Part shown: positions 39,668 to 47,937 of the stretch, one piece after another
Numbering within the stretch: position 1 is the stretch's first letter
Layout of the letters: the number at the start of each line of letters is the position of its first letter
DNA from: Pseudomonas sputi
Lineage (GTDB): Bacteria > Pseudomonadota > Gammaproteobacteria > Pseudomonadales > Pseudomonadaceae
Assembly (NCBI RefSeq): GCF_021603585.1
Contig: NZ_BQHI01000034.1
Span: forward strand, 1-48,001
Direction: 5' to 3'
DNA: 48,001 nt
Translations under genes and position numbers: made by a program
The notes under the pieces: model-generated
Told to the model about the DNA's origin: nothing
What the model saw: only the letters and a program-made list of their open reading frames with translations
Databases searched by the model: none

Positions 39668-41467
39668 ATGCAGCGCCTTTTCCTTTCGTTGTTGATCTGC
39701 CTGGGCTTCGTGCTCCCGGCCACGGCTCAGGCCTGGTGGCAGGACGACTGGCATTACCGCAAACAGATCGCCGTCGACACCACGCCGCAAGGCGCCGCGA
39801 TCAATCAGGCCCTCGGTCGCACCGCGCTGCTGGTGCGCCTGCACACCGGCAACTTCACCTTCGACGGCGTGAAAGAGGACGGCTCGGACCTGCGCTTCGT
39901 CGCCGCCGATGACAAGACCGTGCTCAACCACCAGATCGAAAGTTTCGACGCACTGATGGGCATGGCGCTGATCTGGGTCGATGTGCCGAATGTCGAGGGT
40001 GGTCAGCGTCAGGACATCTGGATGTACTACGGCAACCAGAAGGCGCCGGCCACCGGCAATGGCCAACTGACATTCGATCCGAATTACACCGCGCTCTATC
40101 ACTTCGACGGCGCCACCGGCACCCCGGCGAAAGACACCACCGCTTACGGCAACACGGCGCAAAGCGCGACCGGCGCCGCGATTGACGGCGTAGTCGGGCG
40201 GGCCTTGCAGTTCAGCGGCCAGCCGTTGTTGCTGCCAGCCAGTCCATCGTTGCAGCACAACGCTGGCAGCGCATTTACCTTCAGTGCCTGGTTGCGTCTG
40301 GATCAGGCCGATGGCGAGCAACTGATCCTGGCCCGCCGCGAAGGCGCCAACAGCCTGCTGGTCGGTGTGAATCAGGGCGTACCGTTCGTGGAGATCGACG
40401 GCCAGCGCGCCGTTGCCACTCAACCGCTGAATCCGGGCCAATGGCAGCACGTCGCACTGACCGCTGAAGGCGCGAAAGTGACGCTGTACATCAACGGTCG
40501 CGAAGGTGCGGCACTGGCCCAGGCGATGCCGGCGTTCAACTCGGTCATGGCCATTGGTGCTGATCTTTCCCCGAGCGCGTTCCAGCCATTCGTGGGCGCC
40601 ATTGATGAACTGCGCCTGTCGAAAGTCGCCCGCCCGGCGCCGTTGTTGCTGGCCGACGCCACGTCCCAGGGCGCCGAGTCAAAACTGGTGGCTTACGGCG
40701 TCGATGAAGAACAGTCCGGCTTCGGATTCGGCAGCCTCGGCTTCCTGCTCAACGCGGTGCCGGTGGACGCCTGGGTGATCATCGCGGTGCTGGTGCTGAT
40801 GATGTTCCAGTCGTGGATCATCATGCTGCGCAAGAACCGCACGTTGAGCCGTGTCACCGCCGCCAACGAAGACTTTCGCGTGCAGTTCGCCAAGGTCGGC
40901 ACCCGCCTGGAAATGTTTGCCGATGACGCCCAACTCGCCCAGCGTCTGCAGCACTCGCCGCTGTGGCGCCTGTACCTGGTGGCCGTGAAAGAGATCCGCA
41001 CCCGCCGCGAGCAGGGCGCCGATACCTCGTCGGTTTCGGCGGCGACCATCGAAGCCATCCGTTGCTCGATGGACGGCGTGCGCACCCGGGAAAACCAGCA
41101 ACTGGGCTCGAAGCTCTCGACCCTGTCCAACGCTATCGCCGGCGGCCCGTACATCGGTCTGCTCGGCACCGTACTGGGGATCATGGTGGTGTTCCTCGGC
41201 ACGGCGATGGCCGGCGACGTCAACATCAACGCCATTGCGCCGGGTATGGCGGCCGCGTTGCTGGCCACCGCCATGGGCCTGTTCGTCGCGATCCCGGCGC
41301 TGTTTGGCTACAACCGCCTGATCACCCGCAACAAGGAAGTCAGCGCCGACATGCGCGTGTTCGTCGACGAGTTCATCACCCGTCTGGCGGAGATGCACGG
41401 CGAAGGTCAGTCCAGTGAAGCGGCGCATCAGCGCGGGCATCACGCCAACCACTCCGTACCGGCCTGA
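39668..41467 (+). CDS. exbB: ExbB/TolQ-type proton channel with N-terminal DUF2341 and LamG-like ectodomain
   Basis: 599 residues. The start at 39668 has AGGAG upstream; signal peptide ends near ATAQA. Residues about 25-125 are DUF2341 (WWQDDWHYRKQIAVDTTPQG), 145-310 a concanavalin/LamG-like fold (LYHFDGATGTPAKDTTAYGN, AFTFSAWLRLDQADG, QWQHVALTAEG). One helix spans 366-385, then come two TolQ/ExbB helices near 490-515 (GGPYIGLLGTVLGIMVVFLG) and 521-548 (GMAAALLATAMGLFVAIPAL). Ordinary ExbB is about 240 residues, so some 350 residues of periplasmic, possibly glycan-binding, sensor have been added. It forms the motor with ExbD and TonB downstream. Confidence 0.92.
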   Translation: MQRLFLSLLICLGFVLPATAQAWWQDDWHYRKQIAVDTTPQGAAINQALGRTALLVRLHTGNFTFDGVKEDGSDLRFVAADDKTVLNHQIESFDALMGMALIWVDVPNVEGGQRQDIWMYYGNQKAPATGNGQLTFDPNYTALYHFDGATGTPAKDTTAYGNTAQSATGAAIDGVVGRALQFSGQPLLLPASPSLQHNAGSAFTFSAWLRLDQADGEQLILARREGANSLLVGVNQGVPFVEIDGQRAVATQPLNPGQWQHVALTAEGAKVTLYINGREGAALAQAMPAFNSVMAIGADLSPSAFQPFVGAIDELRLSKVARPAPLLLADATSQGAESKLVAYGVDEEQSGFGFGSLGFLLNAVPVDAWVIIAVLVLMMFQSWIIMLRKNRTLSRVTAANEDFRVQFAKVGTRLEMFADDAQLAQRLQHSPLWRLYLVAVKEIRTRREQGADTSSVSAATIEAIRCSMDGVRTRENQQLGSKLSTLSNAIAGGPYIGLLGTVLGIMVVFLGTAMAGDVNINAIAPGMAAALLATAMGLFVAIPALFGYNRLITRNKEVSADMRVFVDEFITRLAEMHGEGQSSEAAHQRGHHANHSVPA

Positions 41468-41478
41468 GGAGCACAAAC

Positions 41479-41904
41479 ATGGCGTCCGTAAATGCCTCCC
41501 ACGACGATGACGAAGATGCCGCAGTGGACAGCATCAACATCACGCCACTGGTGGACGTGCTGATGGTGGTGCTGGTGATGTTCATCCTCACCGCCACCGC
41601 GCAGGTCTCCGGGATCCAGATCAACCTGCCCAAGGCCAGCGCCGTCGTGTCGCTGTCCGAGGCCAAGACCAAGGCGATTTCGGTCAACGACGGCGGGCAG
41701 GTATTCCTCGACGCTTACCCGGTGACCCTGCCGGAGCTGGAAGATCGCCTGCGCATCGAGAAGGCGCAGAACCCGGACTTCCCGGTGATCGTGCGCGGCG
41801 ACGCCACGGTGCAGTACCAGAAGGTCATCGAAGTGCTGGATCTGCTGCGCCGGCTCGAACTGTCCCAGGTCGGTCTCGTCACCGGCAAACCGACGCAGGG
41901 CTGA
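41479..41904 (+). CDS. exbD: ExbD-type biopolymer transporter
   Basis: A 141-residue inner-membrane motor subunit. One helix at about residues 24-44 (NITPLVDVLMVVLVMFILTA) carries the essential membrane aspartate of ExbD/TolR. The periplasmic domain follows, ending VIEVLDLLRRLELSQVGLVT. AGGAG precedes the ATG. It sits 11 bases behind the fused exbB and 3 bases before tonB. Intact. Confidence 0.95.
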   Translation: MASVNASHDDDEDAAVDSINITPLVDVLMVVLVMFILTATAQVSGIQINLPKASAVVSLSEAKTKAISVNDGGQVFLDAYPVTLPELEDRLRIEKAQNPDFPVIVRGDATVQYQKVIEVLDLLRRLELSQVGLVTGKPTQG

Positions 41905-41907
41905 GTG

Positions 41908-42618
41908 ATGACTGCACAACTGCCAATCGAGCCCTTGCCGGTGAAGAAGTCGCCACTGCGTTACGTGAAGTGGGGCGCCGGGCTGCTGCTGGGCGCCGTC
42001 GCGGCGTTTCTGTTGTGGCAGTGGGCCAACGACATGAGCGGCATCCGCCGGGAGGCGCCCAAGGTGCCGACGATCATTCCCTTGCCGCCACCGCCACCGC
42101 CACCGCCGCCGCCGGAAAAACCGCCGGAGCCGGAAACGCCAGTGGAAGAAAAAGTCGTCGAGCCCGAGCCAACGCCAGAGCCAGAGGAGGTCAAGCCCGA
42201 GGAAGAAGCACCGCCATCGCCGGCGGACGACCTGGCCAACCCGATGCAAATGGACGGCGACGCCCAGAGCGGCAGCGACGCATTCAACATCGGCGCGGGC
42301 AAGGGCGGCGGCATGGCCGGTTCCGGCGGTGGGCGACTGGGCAACGGCACCTACAGCCAGTTCCTCGCGTTCACCTTCCAGAAGCTGCTGCGCGAGAACC
42401 CCGACCTGCGCAACCTCGCGTTTTCGCTGCAGGCCGATGTGTGGCTCAGCAGCGTCGGCGAGATCACCCGGGTCGAGCTGACCAAGTCCAGCGGCAACCC
42501 CGAGATCGACAGTCAGGTGCTGGCCGCATTGCGTAACGCGCCCCATCTGAGCGAACGGCCCCCGGCCTCCATCACCTTGCCTGTGCGCATGTCCCTGCAA
42601 GGACGGCGTCCGGGTTAA
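41908..42618 (+). CDS. tonB: TonB-family energy transducer
   Basis: A 236-residue protein. A single N-terminal helix at about residues 26-43 (GAGLLLGAVAAFLLWQWAND) is followed by a Pro-rich and acidic spacer (PLPPPPPPPPPPEKPPEPET, about 58-105) that spans the periplasm, a Gly-rich linker and a C-terminal TonB domain (about 150-230: VWLSSVGEITRVELTKSSGN, QVLAALRNAPHL). A GTG three bases upstream is an alternative start. With the ExbB fusion and ExbD it forms a dedicated energising complex; TpsB porins do not normally use TonB, so the client is probably the downstream porin or another outer-membrane protein. Confidence 0.93.
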   Translation: MTAQLPIEPLPVKKSPLRYVKWGAGLLLGAVAAFLLWQWANDMSGIRREAPKVPTIIPLPPPPPPPPPPEKPPEPETPVEEKVVEPEPTPEPEEVKPEEEAPPSPADDLANPMQMDGDAQSGSDAFNIGAGKGGGMAGSGGGRLGNGTYSQFLAFTFQKLLRENPDLRNLAFSLQADVWLSSVGEITRVELTKSSGNPEIDSQVLAALRNAPHLSERPPASITLPVRMSLQGRRPG

Positions 42619-42657
42619 CCGAATTCATAAAGCTGTATGAAAAGGAGTTGTGTGCAG

Positions 42658-44355
42658 ATGATTTCCAACGTGAATCGATTGTCCCTGGCGGTCGGCATGG
42701 TCATCGCGACCCTGGTCGGTCAGGCCGCGGCAGCGCCTGCGCCCTCGGAGAACGCCACGATCAATCTGATCCGCTTGCTGGTCGAGCAAGGCATTCTGAA
42801 ACAGGACAAGGCCGACGCGTTGATCGCCCAGGCCCAGAACGAAGCGGCCCAGGCCAAGCAGGCTGCGGCGTCCACCGCCGTGGCGGCGGGGCCGGTCGCT
42901 GCGCCGGGGGATGTGCGGGTGCAATACGTGCCCGCCGCGGTGCGCGACCAGATCCGCGATCAGGTCAAGGCCGAGGTCATGGCCACCGCCAAGCAGGAAA
43001 ACTGGGCCGCGCCCAACACCTTCCCGGACTGGGCGTCACGCATCAGCTTTGACGGCGACATTCGTCTGCGTGACGAATCGCGCTATTACTCGGGCAACAA
43101 CAGCAACGAAATCGTCGACTTCGCCAAGCTCAACAACAATGGCCCGTACGACGTGAACCCCAACAGCAGCACCGCGTTGCCGCCGTTGCTCAACACCCGC
43201 GAAGACCGCGAAAACCTGTTCCGCCTGCGCGCCCGGCTGGGCATGAAAGCGGAGATTTCGCCGCAATGGACCGCCGGCATCCGCATCGGCACCGGCTCGG
43301 ACAACAACCCGGTGTCGACCACCCAGAACCTCGGCGGCGGCTTCTCGAAAAAAGACATCTGGCTCGATCAGGGGTATCTGACCTGGAAACCCTCGGATGA
43401 GTTGACCCTGACCGGTGGCCGCTTCGCCAACCCGTTCATGTCCACCGACATGCTGTATTCCAACGACCTGAACTTCGACGGCGTGGCGGCGATTTTCGAC
43501 CACAAGCTCAGCCGCGACTGGGGCGTGTTCGGCACCGTCGGCGCGTTCCCGGTGGACTACACCAACGACACCACCACCAGCAACGGCTTCGACAAGGAAG
43601 AAAGCGACAACAAATGGCTGTACGGCGCGCAGATCGGCGCCAAATGGGCGATCAACAGCAACAACCGCTTGAAAGGCGCGCTGGCCTACTACCGCTTCGA
43701 CGACATCGAAGGCCAGCGTTCCAGCCCTTGCGAACCGTGGGCCGGCGCGCCGGGCTGCGACAGCGACGGCACCCGCGCGGCGTTCATGCAGAAGGGCAAC
43801 AGCGTGTTCCTGCTGCGTGACATCACGCCGAACCCGCTCAACCCCAGCACCACGCCACAACCGCAGTTCGTCGGCCTTGCGTCCGAATTCAACCTGCTGG
43901 ATCTGAACGTGGTGTGGGACGCCGACCTTCCCGAAGACTTCAAACTGCGCAGCCAGGGCAACTACATCCACAACCTGGGCTACGACGAAGGCGACATGCG
44001 CAAGCGTTCGGCCGGGCAACTGGTCAACAACCTCGACAGCAACGGCAACATCGAAAGCGGCGCCAATGCGTGGATGGTCCAGTTCACCCTCGGCAACGCA
44101 CTGGAGCTGAAGAAGCAGGGCGACTGGAACCTGTTCGCCGGCTACAAGTACATCCAGCCGGATGCCTTGCCGGACGGCTTCAACGACTCGTCGTTCCACC
44201 TCGGCGGCACCAACGCCAAGGGCTACTTCCTGGGCGGCAATTACGGTCTGGCGAAGAACGTCTACGCCACCGGCCGCTGGCTGAGTTCGGAGGCGGTGTA
44301 TGGCGCGCCGTTCGACATCGACGTCATGCAGCTTGAGATCAATACGCGCTTCTAA
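42658..44355 (+). CDS. Putative porin with N-terminal helical segment
   Basis: 565 residues. The start at 42658 is chosen for AAGGAG 10 bases upstream; GTG 42652 and ATG 42637 are alternatives. Signal peptide ends at AAA|APAPS. Residues about 20-75 form an Ala/Gln-rich helix (INLIRLLVEQGILKQDKADA) and 95-125 a further helical linker (AAVRDQIRDQVKAEVMATAK), probably a periplasmic or trimerising stalk. From about 130 (ISFDGDIRLRDESRYYSGNN) a 16-to-18-strand barrel runs to the terminal NTRF. Belongs to the putative-porin group of Pseudomonas (PF16930-like). Placed after exbD-tonB, it may be the energised or partner channel of this operon. Confidence 0.88.
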   Translation: MISNVNRLSLAVGMVIATLVGQAAAAPAPSENATINLIRLLVEQGILKQDKADALIAQAQNEAAQAKQAAASTAVAAGPVAAPGDVRVQYVPAAVRDQIRDQVKAEVMATAKQENWAAPNTFPDWASRISFDGDIRLRDESRYYSGNNSNEIVDFAKLNNNGPYDVNPNSSTALPPLLNTREDRENLFRLRARLGMKAEISPQWTAGIRIGTGSDNNPVSTTQNLGGGFSKKDIWLDQGYLTWKPSDELTLTGGRFANPFMSTDMLYSNDLNFDGVAAIFDHKLSRDWGVFGTVGAFPVDYTNDTTTSNGFDKEESDNKWLYGAQIGAKWAINSNNRLKGALAYYRFDDIEGQRSSPCEPWAGAPGCDSDGTRAAFMQKGNSVFLLRDITPNPLNPSTTPQPQFVGLASEFNLLDLNVVWDADLPEDFKLRSQGNYIHNLGYDEGDMRKRSAGQLVNNLDSNGNIESGANAWMVQFTLGNALELKKQGDWNLFAGYKYIQPDALPDGFNDSSFHLGGTNAKGYFLGGNYGLAKNVYATGRWLSSEAVYGAPFDIDVMQLEINTRF

Positions 44356-44372
44356 GGCGCCGGGAGAGGGTT

Positions 44373-45002
44373 ATGAAAATCCGCTTTTTATGGCTTGGAC
44401 TCGGGATGTTGATCGCTACCGGGGCGAGCGCCGAAGGCATGGAAGAACGCCTGCGCACGCAATTGCGCAGCACCACCCAGCAGCTGCAAACCCTGCAAAG
44501 CCAGCAGGCCCAGGCCAGCGCCGCGCAACTGGCGGCGCAGAACGAGGCCAAGGCAGCCCAGGCGCAAATCAAGCAATTGAGCGCCGAACTGGCCAAGGCC
44601 AAAGGCCTCGCCGAGCAACTGGCCGGGCAGCAGCAAAGCCTGCACAGCCAGGCCCAGGCGCAAGTCGCGGCGAGTAACGAGCAGATCGGCAAGTTCAAGA
44701 AAGCCTACGACGAGCTGTTGGTCATGGCCCGTGCCAAAGAGGCCGAACGGTCTAAGCTTCAAGCGCAATTGACTGAACGTGACACACAAGTGCAGCAATG
44801 TTCGGTCAAGAATCAGCAAATGTACGGCGTGGCCAAGCAGATTCTCACCGCCTACGAAAACATCGATGTGGCCGAGGTGATGAAGATCCGCCAGCCCTTC
44901 GCCGGCAGTGCCCGGGTCAAGTTCGATGAGCTGGCTCAGGGCTTTGGCGACGAACTGTACAAGACTCAATTCGATGCGCCGCAAGCCGCGATTGCACACT
45001 GA
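44373..45002 (+). CDS. Periplasmic coiled-coil protein of the tpsB-exbBD operon
   Basis: 209 residues, no named family. Signal peptide MKIRFLWLGLGMLIATGASA. Residues about 22-140 form a long Gln/Ala-rich coiled coil (RTQLRSTTQQLQTLQSQQAQ, AKAAQAQIKQLSAELAKAKG) and the last 60 residues form a distinct globular-looking end (YGVAKQILTAYENIDVAEVM). It resembles the periplasmic coiled-coil partners of envelope machines (YbgF-like layout), though without TPRs. Similarity to DNA-repair ATPases would be only coiled-coil noise. 17 bases from the porin gene, so in the same operon. Confidence 0.82.
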   Translation: MKIRFLWLGLGMLIATGASAEGMEERLRTQLRSTTQQLQTLQSQQAQASAAQLAAQNEAKAAQAQIKQLSAELAKAKGLAEQLAGQQQSLHSQAQAQVAASNEQIGKFKKAYDELLVMARAKEAERSKLQAQLTERDTQVQQCSVKNQQMYGVAKQILTAYENIDVAEVMKIRQPFAGSARVKFDELAQGFGDELYKTQFDAPQAAIAH

Positions 45003-45019
45003 TAGACAAGGAAGAAGTC

Positions 45020-45487
45020 ATGACTCAATTGATCTCCCACGTATCCCCGCAATCCCTGACCGACGTGCTGCAAGCCGCCGGTTACCGCGTCAACCAGACC
45101 GAACAGAACGGCATCGTCCAGTTGCTCAGCGCCAGCCAGGGCATCGGTTATGCCGTGCGTTTCGGCAACCCGGCGGTGGCGGAGCAGGGCAGTTACGTCG
45201 ACTTCACCTTCAGCTGCGCGCTGCGGGTACAGGGTGAATTGCCGGCGGGTGTGGCCGAGCAGTGGAACGCGACTCGCCGGTTTGCCCGGTTGTCGTTGCA
45301 GGGCGAGTTTCTGGTGATGGAAATGGACGTGGTGGTGGCTGCGGGCGTCAGCAACGATCACCTGCGCGGCAACCTGGAATTGTGGGATCGCCTGCTGCAG
45401 GAATTCATTGTGTACCTGCGTGATTTCACCCAGTCCGCCGCCGTCGCCCAGGCTCCCAAGGTTGAGCAAGAGGAAGTCGCACTGTGA
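45020..45487 (+). CDS. YbjN-domain protein
   Basis: 155 residues, cytosolic (no signal peptide). It shows the YbjN/type III secretion chaperone-like fold: SPQSLTDVLQAAGYRVNQTE, then FTFSCALRVQGELPAG and RFARLSLQGEFLVMEMDVVV ... LELWDRLLQEFIVYLRDF. Proteins of this shape often act as small chaperones or regulators. Its TGA overlaps the GTG start of the isomerase gene, so the two are translationally coupled, suggesting a joint role in handling the operon's exported substrates (inference). Confidence 0.85.
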   Translation: MTQLISHVSPQSLTDVLQAAGYRVNQTEQNGIVQLLSASQGIGYAVRFGNPAVAEQGSYVDFTFSCALRVQGELPAGVAEQWNATRRFARLSLQGEFLVMEMDVVVAAGVSNDHLRGNLELWDRLLQEFIVYLRDFTQSAAVAQAPKVEQEEVAL

Positions 45488-46431
45488 CCAAACCTGCCAT
45501 GGTAATCAGCGCCGCTGCGGTGGCGCTGTTGGTGGTGGCCGTGGCGCTGGTGGTGCGGCCGGGCAATGACCCGGTCGCCGCCCAGCAACCGGCGCCGGTG
45601 ATTGCGGCGAATGCCGGGCCTGCGGTGGCGCGGTTGGGTAATCAGCAGGTTTCACCGGAGGAATTGCAGGCGTTGCTGGCGGCCGTACCGCCACAGACTC
45701 GCGAGCAACTGCGTGGCAATCGTGAGGCGCTGGAGCGCTGGATCCGTTCACGCCTGGCCGAAAAAGCCGTGCTGGAACAGGCCGATGCTCAGGGCTGGGC
45801 GCAGCGCCCGGACGTGGTTCGCCAGACCCGCGCCGCCACCGAACAGATCGTGTTCCGCGACTATTTGCAGTCGGTGAGTAAAGTGCCGGCGGATTACCCG
45901 AGCGCTGCCGAGTTGCAGCAGGCGTATGACGCGGGCAAGGCCAACTGGCAGACGCCGGCGCTGTATCGGGTCAGTCAGATCTTCCTCGGGGTGAATGAGC
46001 CGCAGAGTCTTGAAACCGTGCGCAAGCAGGCCACGGAGCTGAGCAAGAAAGCCCAGACAACCTCGGCGGACTTTGCAGCGTTGGCCAAAGAGTTTTCCCA
46101 GGATCGTCTCACCGCTGAACGCGGCGGCGACACCGGCCTGCAACCGTTGCAGCAACTGGTGCCGGAAGTGCGTGGTGCGGTGGCGCGGCTCAAGGTTGGC
46201 GCGGTTTCCGATCCCGTTCAAAGCAGCGCCGGTTTCCACGTGATCAAACTCACCGAACAACAACCGGCCAGCACCGCAACCCTCGACGAACTGCGTGACC
46301 AACTGACCCAGGCCCTGCGTGCCCAGCGTCAGGAGCAGATCGCCCAGGCCTATCTGGACGGCATGCTCAACACCGCGACGCTGAGCATCGACGGGGCTGA
46401 GCTCAACAAGGTGCTGGAGACCAAACCCTAA
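45484..46431 (+). CDS. Periplasmic parvulin-type peptidyl-prolyl isomerase (SurA/PpiD-like)
   Basis: 315 residues, GTG start at 45484 overlapping the ybjN-like stop. An N-terminal membrane anchor (AAAVALLVVAVALVV) faces the periplasm. A helical chaperone segment (about 55-165: LRGNREALERWIRSRLAEKA) precedes the parvulin rotamase domain at about 160-265 (ALYRVSQIFLGVNEPQ, FAALAKEFSQD, RGGDTGLQP, DPVQSSAGFHVIKLTEQ). It probably folds or protects the porin or a secreted TpsA protein in transit. Corresponds by position and type to PA0699 as I remember it. Confidence 0.92.
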   Translation: MTKPAMVISAAAVALLVVAVALVVRPGNDPVAAQQPAPVIAANAGPAVARLGNQQVSPEELQALLAAVPPQTREQLRGNREALERWIRSRLAEKAVLEQADAQGWAQRPDVVRQTRAATEQIVFRDYLQSVSKVPADYPSAAELQQAYDAGKANWQTPALYRVSQIFLGVNEPQSLETVRKQATELSKKAQTTSADFAALAKEFSQDRLTAERGGDTGLQPLQQLVPEVRGAVARLKVGAVSDPVQSSAGFHVIKLTEQQPASTATLDELRDQLTQALRAQRQEQIAQAYLDGMLNTATLSIDGAELNKVLETKP

Positions 46432-46470
46432 ACGCTGCACACCCAAACAAAGATCGACAGGGAGTCATCG

Positions 46471-47448
46471 ATGTCATTCACCGAACCTGCAGCACGACAG
46501 AGCAGCGCCGATTTCCGCTGGCCCCGGGACAAGGACGAACCCTGGCTGGCGCAAGCCGCGACCCTCGACAGCGACGTCGCGCAATACTTTCTGGTCAGCG
46601 CCCGTTGCGGCTGCTTCATGCAGGCCGCCCGCAGCCTCAACGTGCGCTCGACCCTGTTGCGCAAGCAACTGGCGCAGCTCGAACAGCAACTGCAATGCGC
46701 GCTGTTCAGCTTTCAGGGCAGCGCCCTGAGCCTGACCCGCGAAGGCCAGCAGTTGCAGGCGCAACTGATCGCCCTGGCCCACGAACGCAAACTGCCGGTG
46801 ATCGAGCAGCCGTTGATAAGGCTGGCCGTCGCCGAATCGATCCTGCATGACATCCTCGGTCGCGACCTCATCGCACTGCTGCGCCGCAACGCCAGCGTGC
46901 GTCTTGAAATCATCGCCCTCGACAGCGAACTGGCCCTGCGCGCCGTCAGCGCCGACCTTGTGCTGTGGCTCGCCCACGGCGACACCCCGCACCCCGGCCC
47001 GACTTTCGCCACCAGCGAGCCGCAATGCCTCGCGCAACTGGAATACCAGCCGCACATCGCCAAACGCTACTCCCGCGTGACTGCACGCCCGGAAAGCCCG
47101 GATGACCTTGCCGACTTCATGCTGGTGCAATGGCAGCATGACCGGCAGATCGACAGCTTTCGACCGTGGAATGAACTGGTCGAACAGCGGTTGGCCGGGG
47201 TGGTGCAGATGCAGTCTTACGAGCTGATGCTGGAGATGATCCGCTGCAGCGCGTGCATTGGTTTGCTGCCGATGTACATGAGCCGGTTTGATCGCGGATT
47301 GGTGGCGCTGCCGGGGGTGTTTGACGAGGCGATGCGGTTGCAGGCGTGGTTGGCAGTGAACAGTGAATCGCAGGAGGTTGGCGAGGTGCGGACGTTGGTT
47401 GAGTTGATTCAACGCACTTTCAATGAGCGGCAGGAGTGGTTCGAGTAA
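46471..47448 (+). CDS. LysR-like regulator with N-terminal extension
   Basis: 325 residues. AGGGAG precedes ATG 46471. The LysR HTH (YFLVSARCGCFMQAARSLNV, RSTLLRKQLAQLEQQLQCAL) starts about 34 residues later than normal, after a charged leader (PRDKDEPWLAQAATLDSDVA). The effector domain follows (LADFMLVQWQHDRQIDSFRP, MLEMIRCSACIGLLPMYMSR). It closes the operon 39 bases after the isomerase gene, matching the LysR that ends the P. aeruginosa block. Likely a local regulator of the tpsB-exbBD-porin genes. The recognition helix is less standard than the other two LysR proteins in the window. Confidence 0.88.
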   Translation: MSFTEPAARQSSADFRWPRDKDEPWLAQAATLDSDVAQYFLVSARCGCFMQAARSLNVRSTLLRKQLAQLEQQLQCALFSFQGSALSLTREGQQLQAQLIALAHERKLPVIEQPLIRLAVAESILHDILGRDLIALLRRNASVRLEIIALDSELALRAVSADLVLWLAHGDTPHPGPTFATSEPQCLAQLEYQPHIAKRYSRVTARPESPDDLADFMLVQWQHDRQIDSFRPWNELVEQRLAGVVQMQSYELMLEMIRCSACIGLLPMYMSRFDRGLVALPGVFDEAMRLQAWLAVNSESQEVGEVRTLVELIQRTFNERQEWFE

Positions 47449-47457
47449 TTTTTCTTA

Positions 47458-47488
47458 GATCGTTCCCACGACGAGCGCGGGAACGATC
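47458..47488. repeat. REP-like hairpin after the LysR gene, possible terminator
   Basis: GATCGTTCCC-N11-GGGAACGATC. The GTTCCCACG...GGGAAC pattern is a common dispersed element between fluorescent Pseudomonas genes (from memory). No T-run follows. Confidence 0.6.
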
Positions 47489-47499
47489 AGGCGATCAGG

Positions 47500-47871
47500 C
47501 TATAGCGGCGCCTCGGCCTTCAACTCCAGATTATCCAGCGCCTGATTTACCGCCAGTTCACCCAGCATGATCAGTTACGCAATGCCCAACAGCACATGCC
47601 GATGCGAGCCATCCACCAGTCCGGCGAAGTCGGTGGCCATGGTTTTGGCCGAAGTCAGGGTTTCGCAGGCGTCGGCCAGCAGTTCTTCGCTGTCGATGCC
47701 GGGAGCGATGAGGTAGCGGGTGTTGGGTTTGAGCAGCGGTTTTCTGGGGAGTAGGGGATTGAAGTAGTGATCGAGGGCGCGTTCGGCGGCTTCGTGGAAG
47801 GTTTTTGAGTCGAGGGATTCGTAGGGCGAGGTGGTGTCGGTTTCGGGTGGGTTGGGTGTTGGTTTGATCAT
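47500..47871 (-). pseudogene. DUF6124/DUF3077-type small protein gene interrupted by an in-frame TAA
   Basis: The frame from ATG 47871 gives 98 residues (MIKPTPNPPETDTTSPYESL ... YLIAPGIDSEELLADACE ... GSHRHVLLGIA) and meets TAA at 47575-47577. The same frame continues beyond it as LIMLGELAVNQALDNLELKA to a TAG at 47500, exactly the ending expected for this Pseudomonas family. One CAA-to-TAA change explains it. The shortened protein lacks the last helix. The family function is unknown. Confidence 0.75.
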
Positions 47872-47907
47872 GATGGGACTGTCAGATATTTTGTGTGCGG
47901 GCCGGTA

Positions 47908-47937
47908 ACGGCCTGCCGTCAGGCAGGCCGTGCTTTT
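47908..47937. terminator. Strong hairpin, probable terminator
   Basis: Perfect 10-bp stem ACGGCCTGCC / GGCAGGCCGT, loop GTCA, followed on the plus strand by GCTTTT. No plus-strand gene ends nearby, so it may serve the minus-strand gene entering from the right. Confidence 0.5.
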
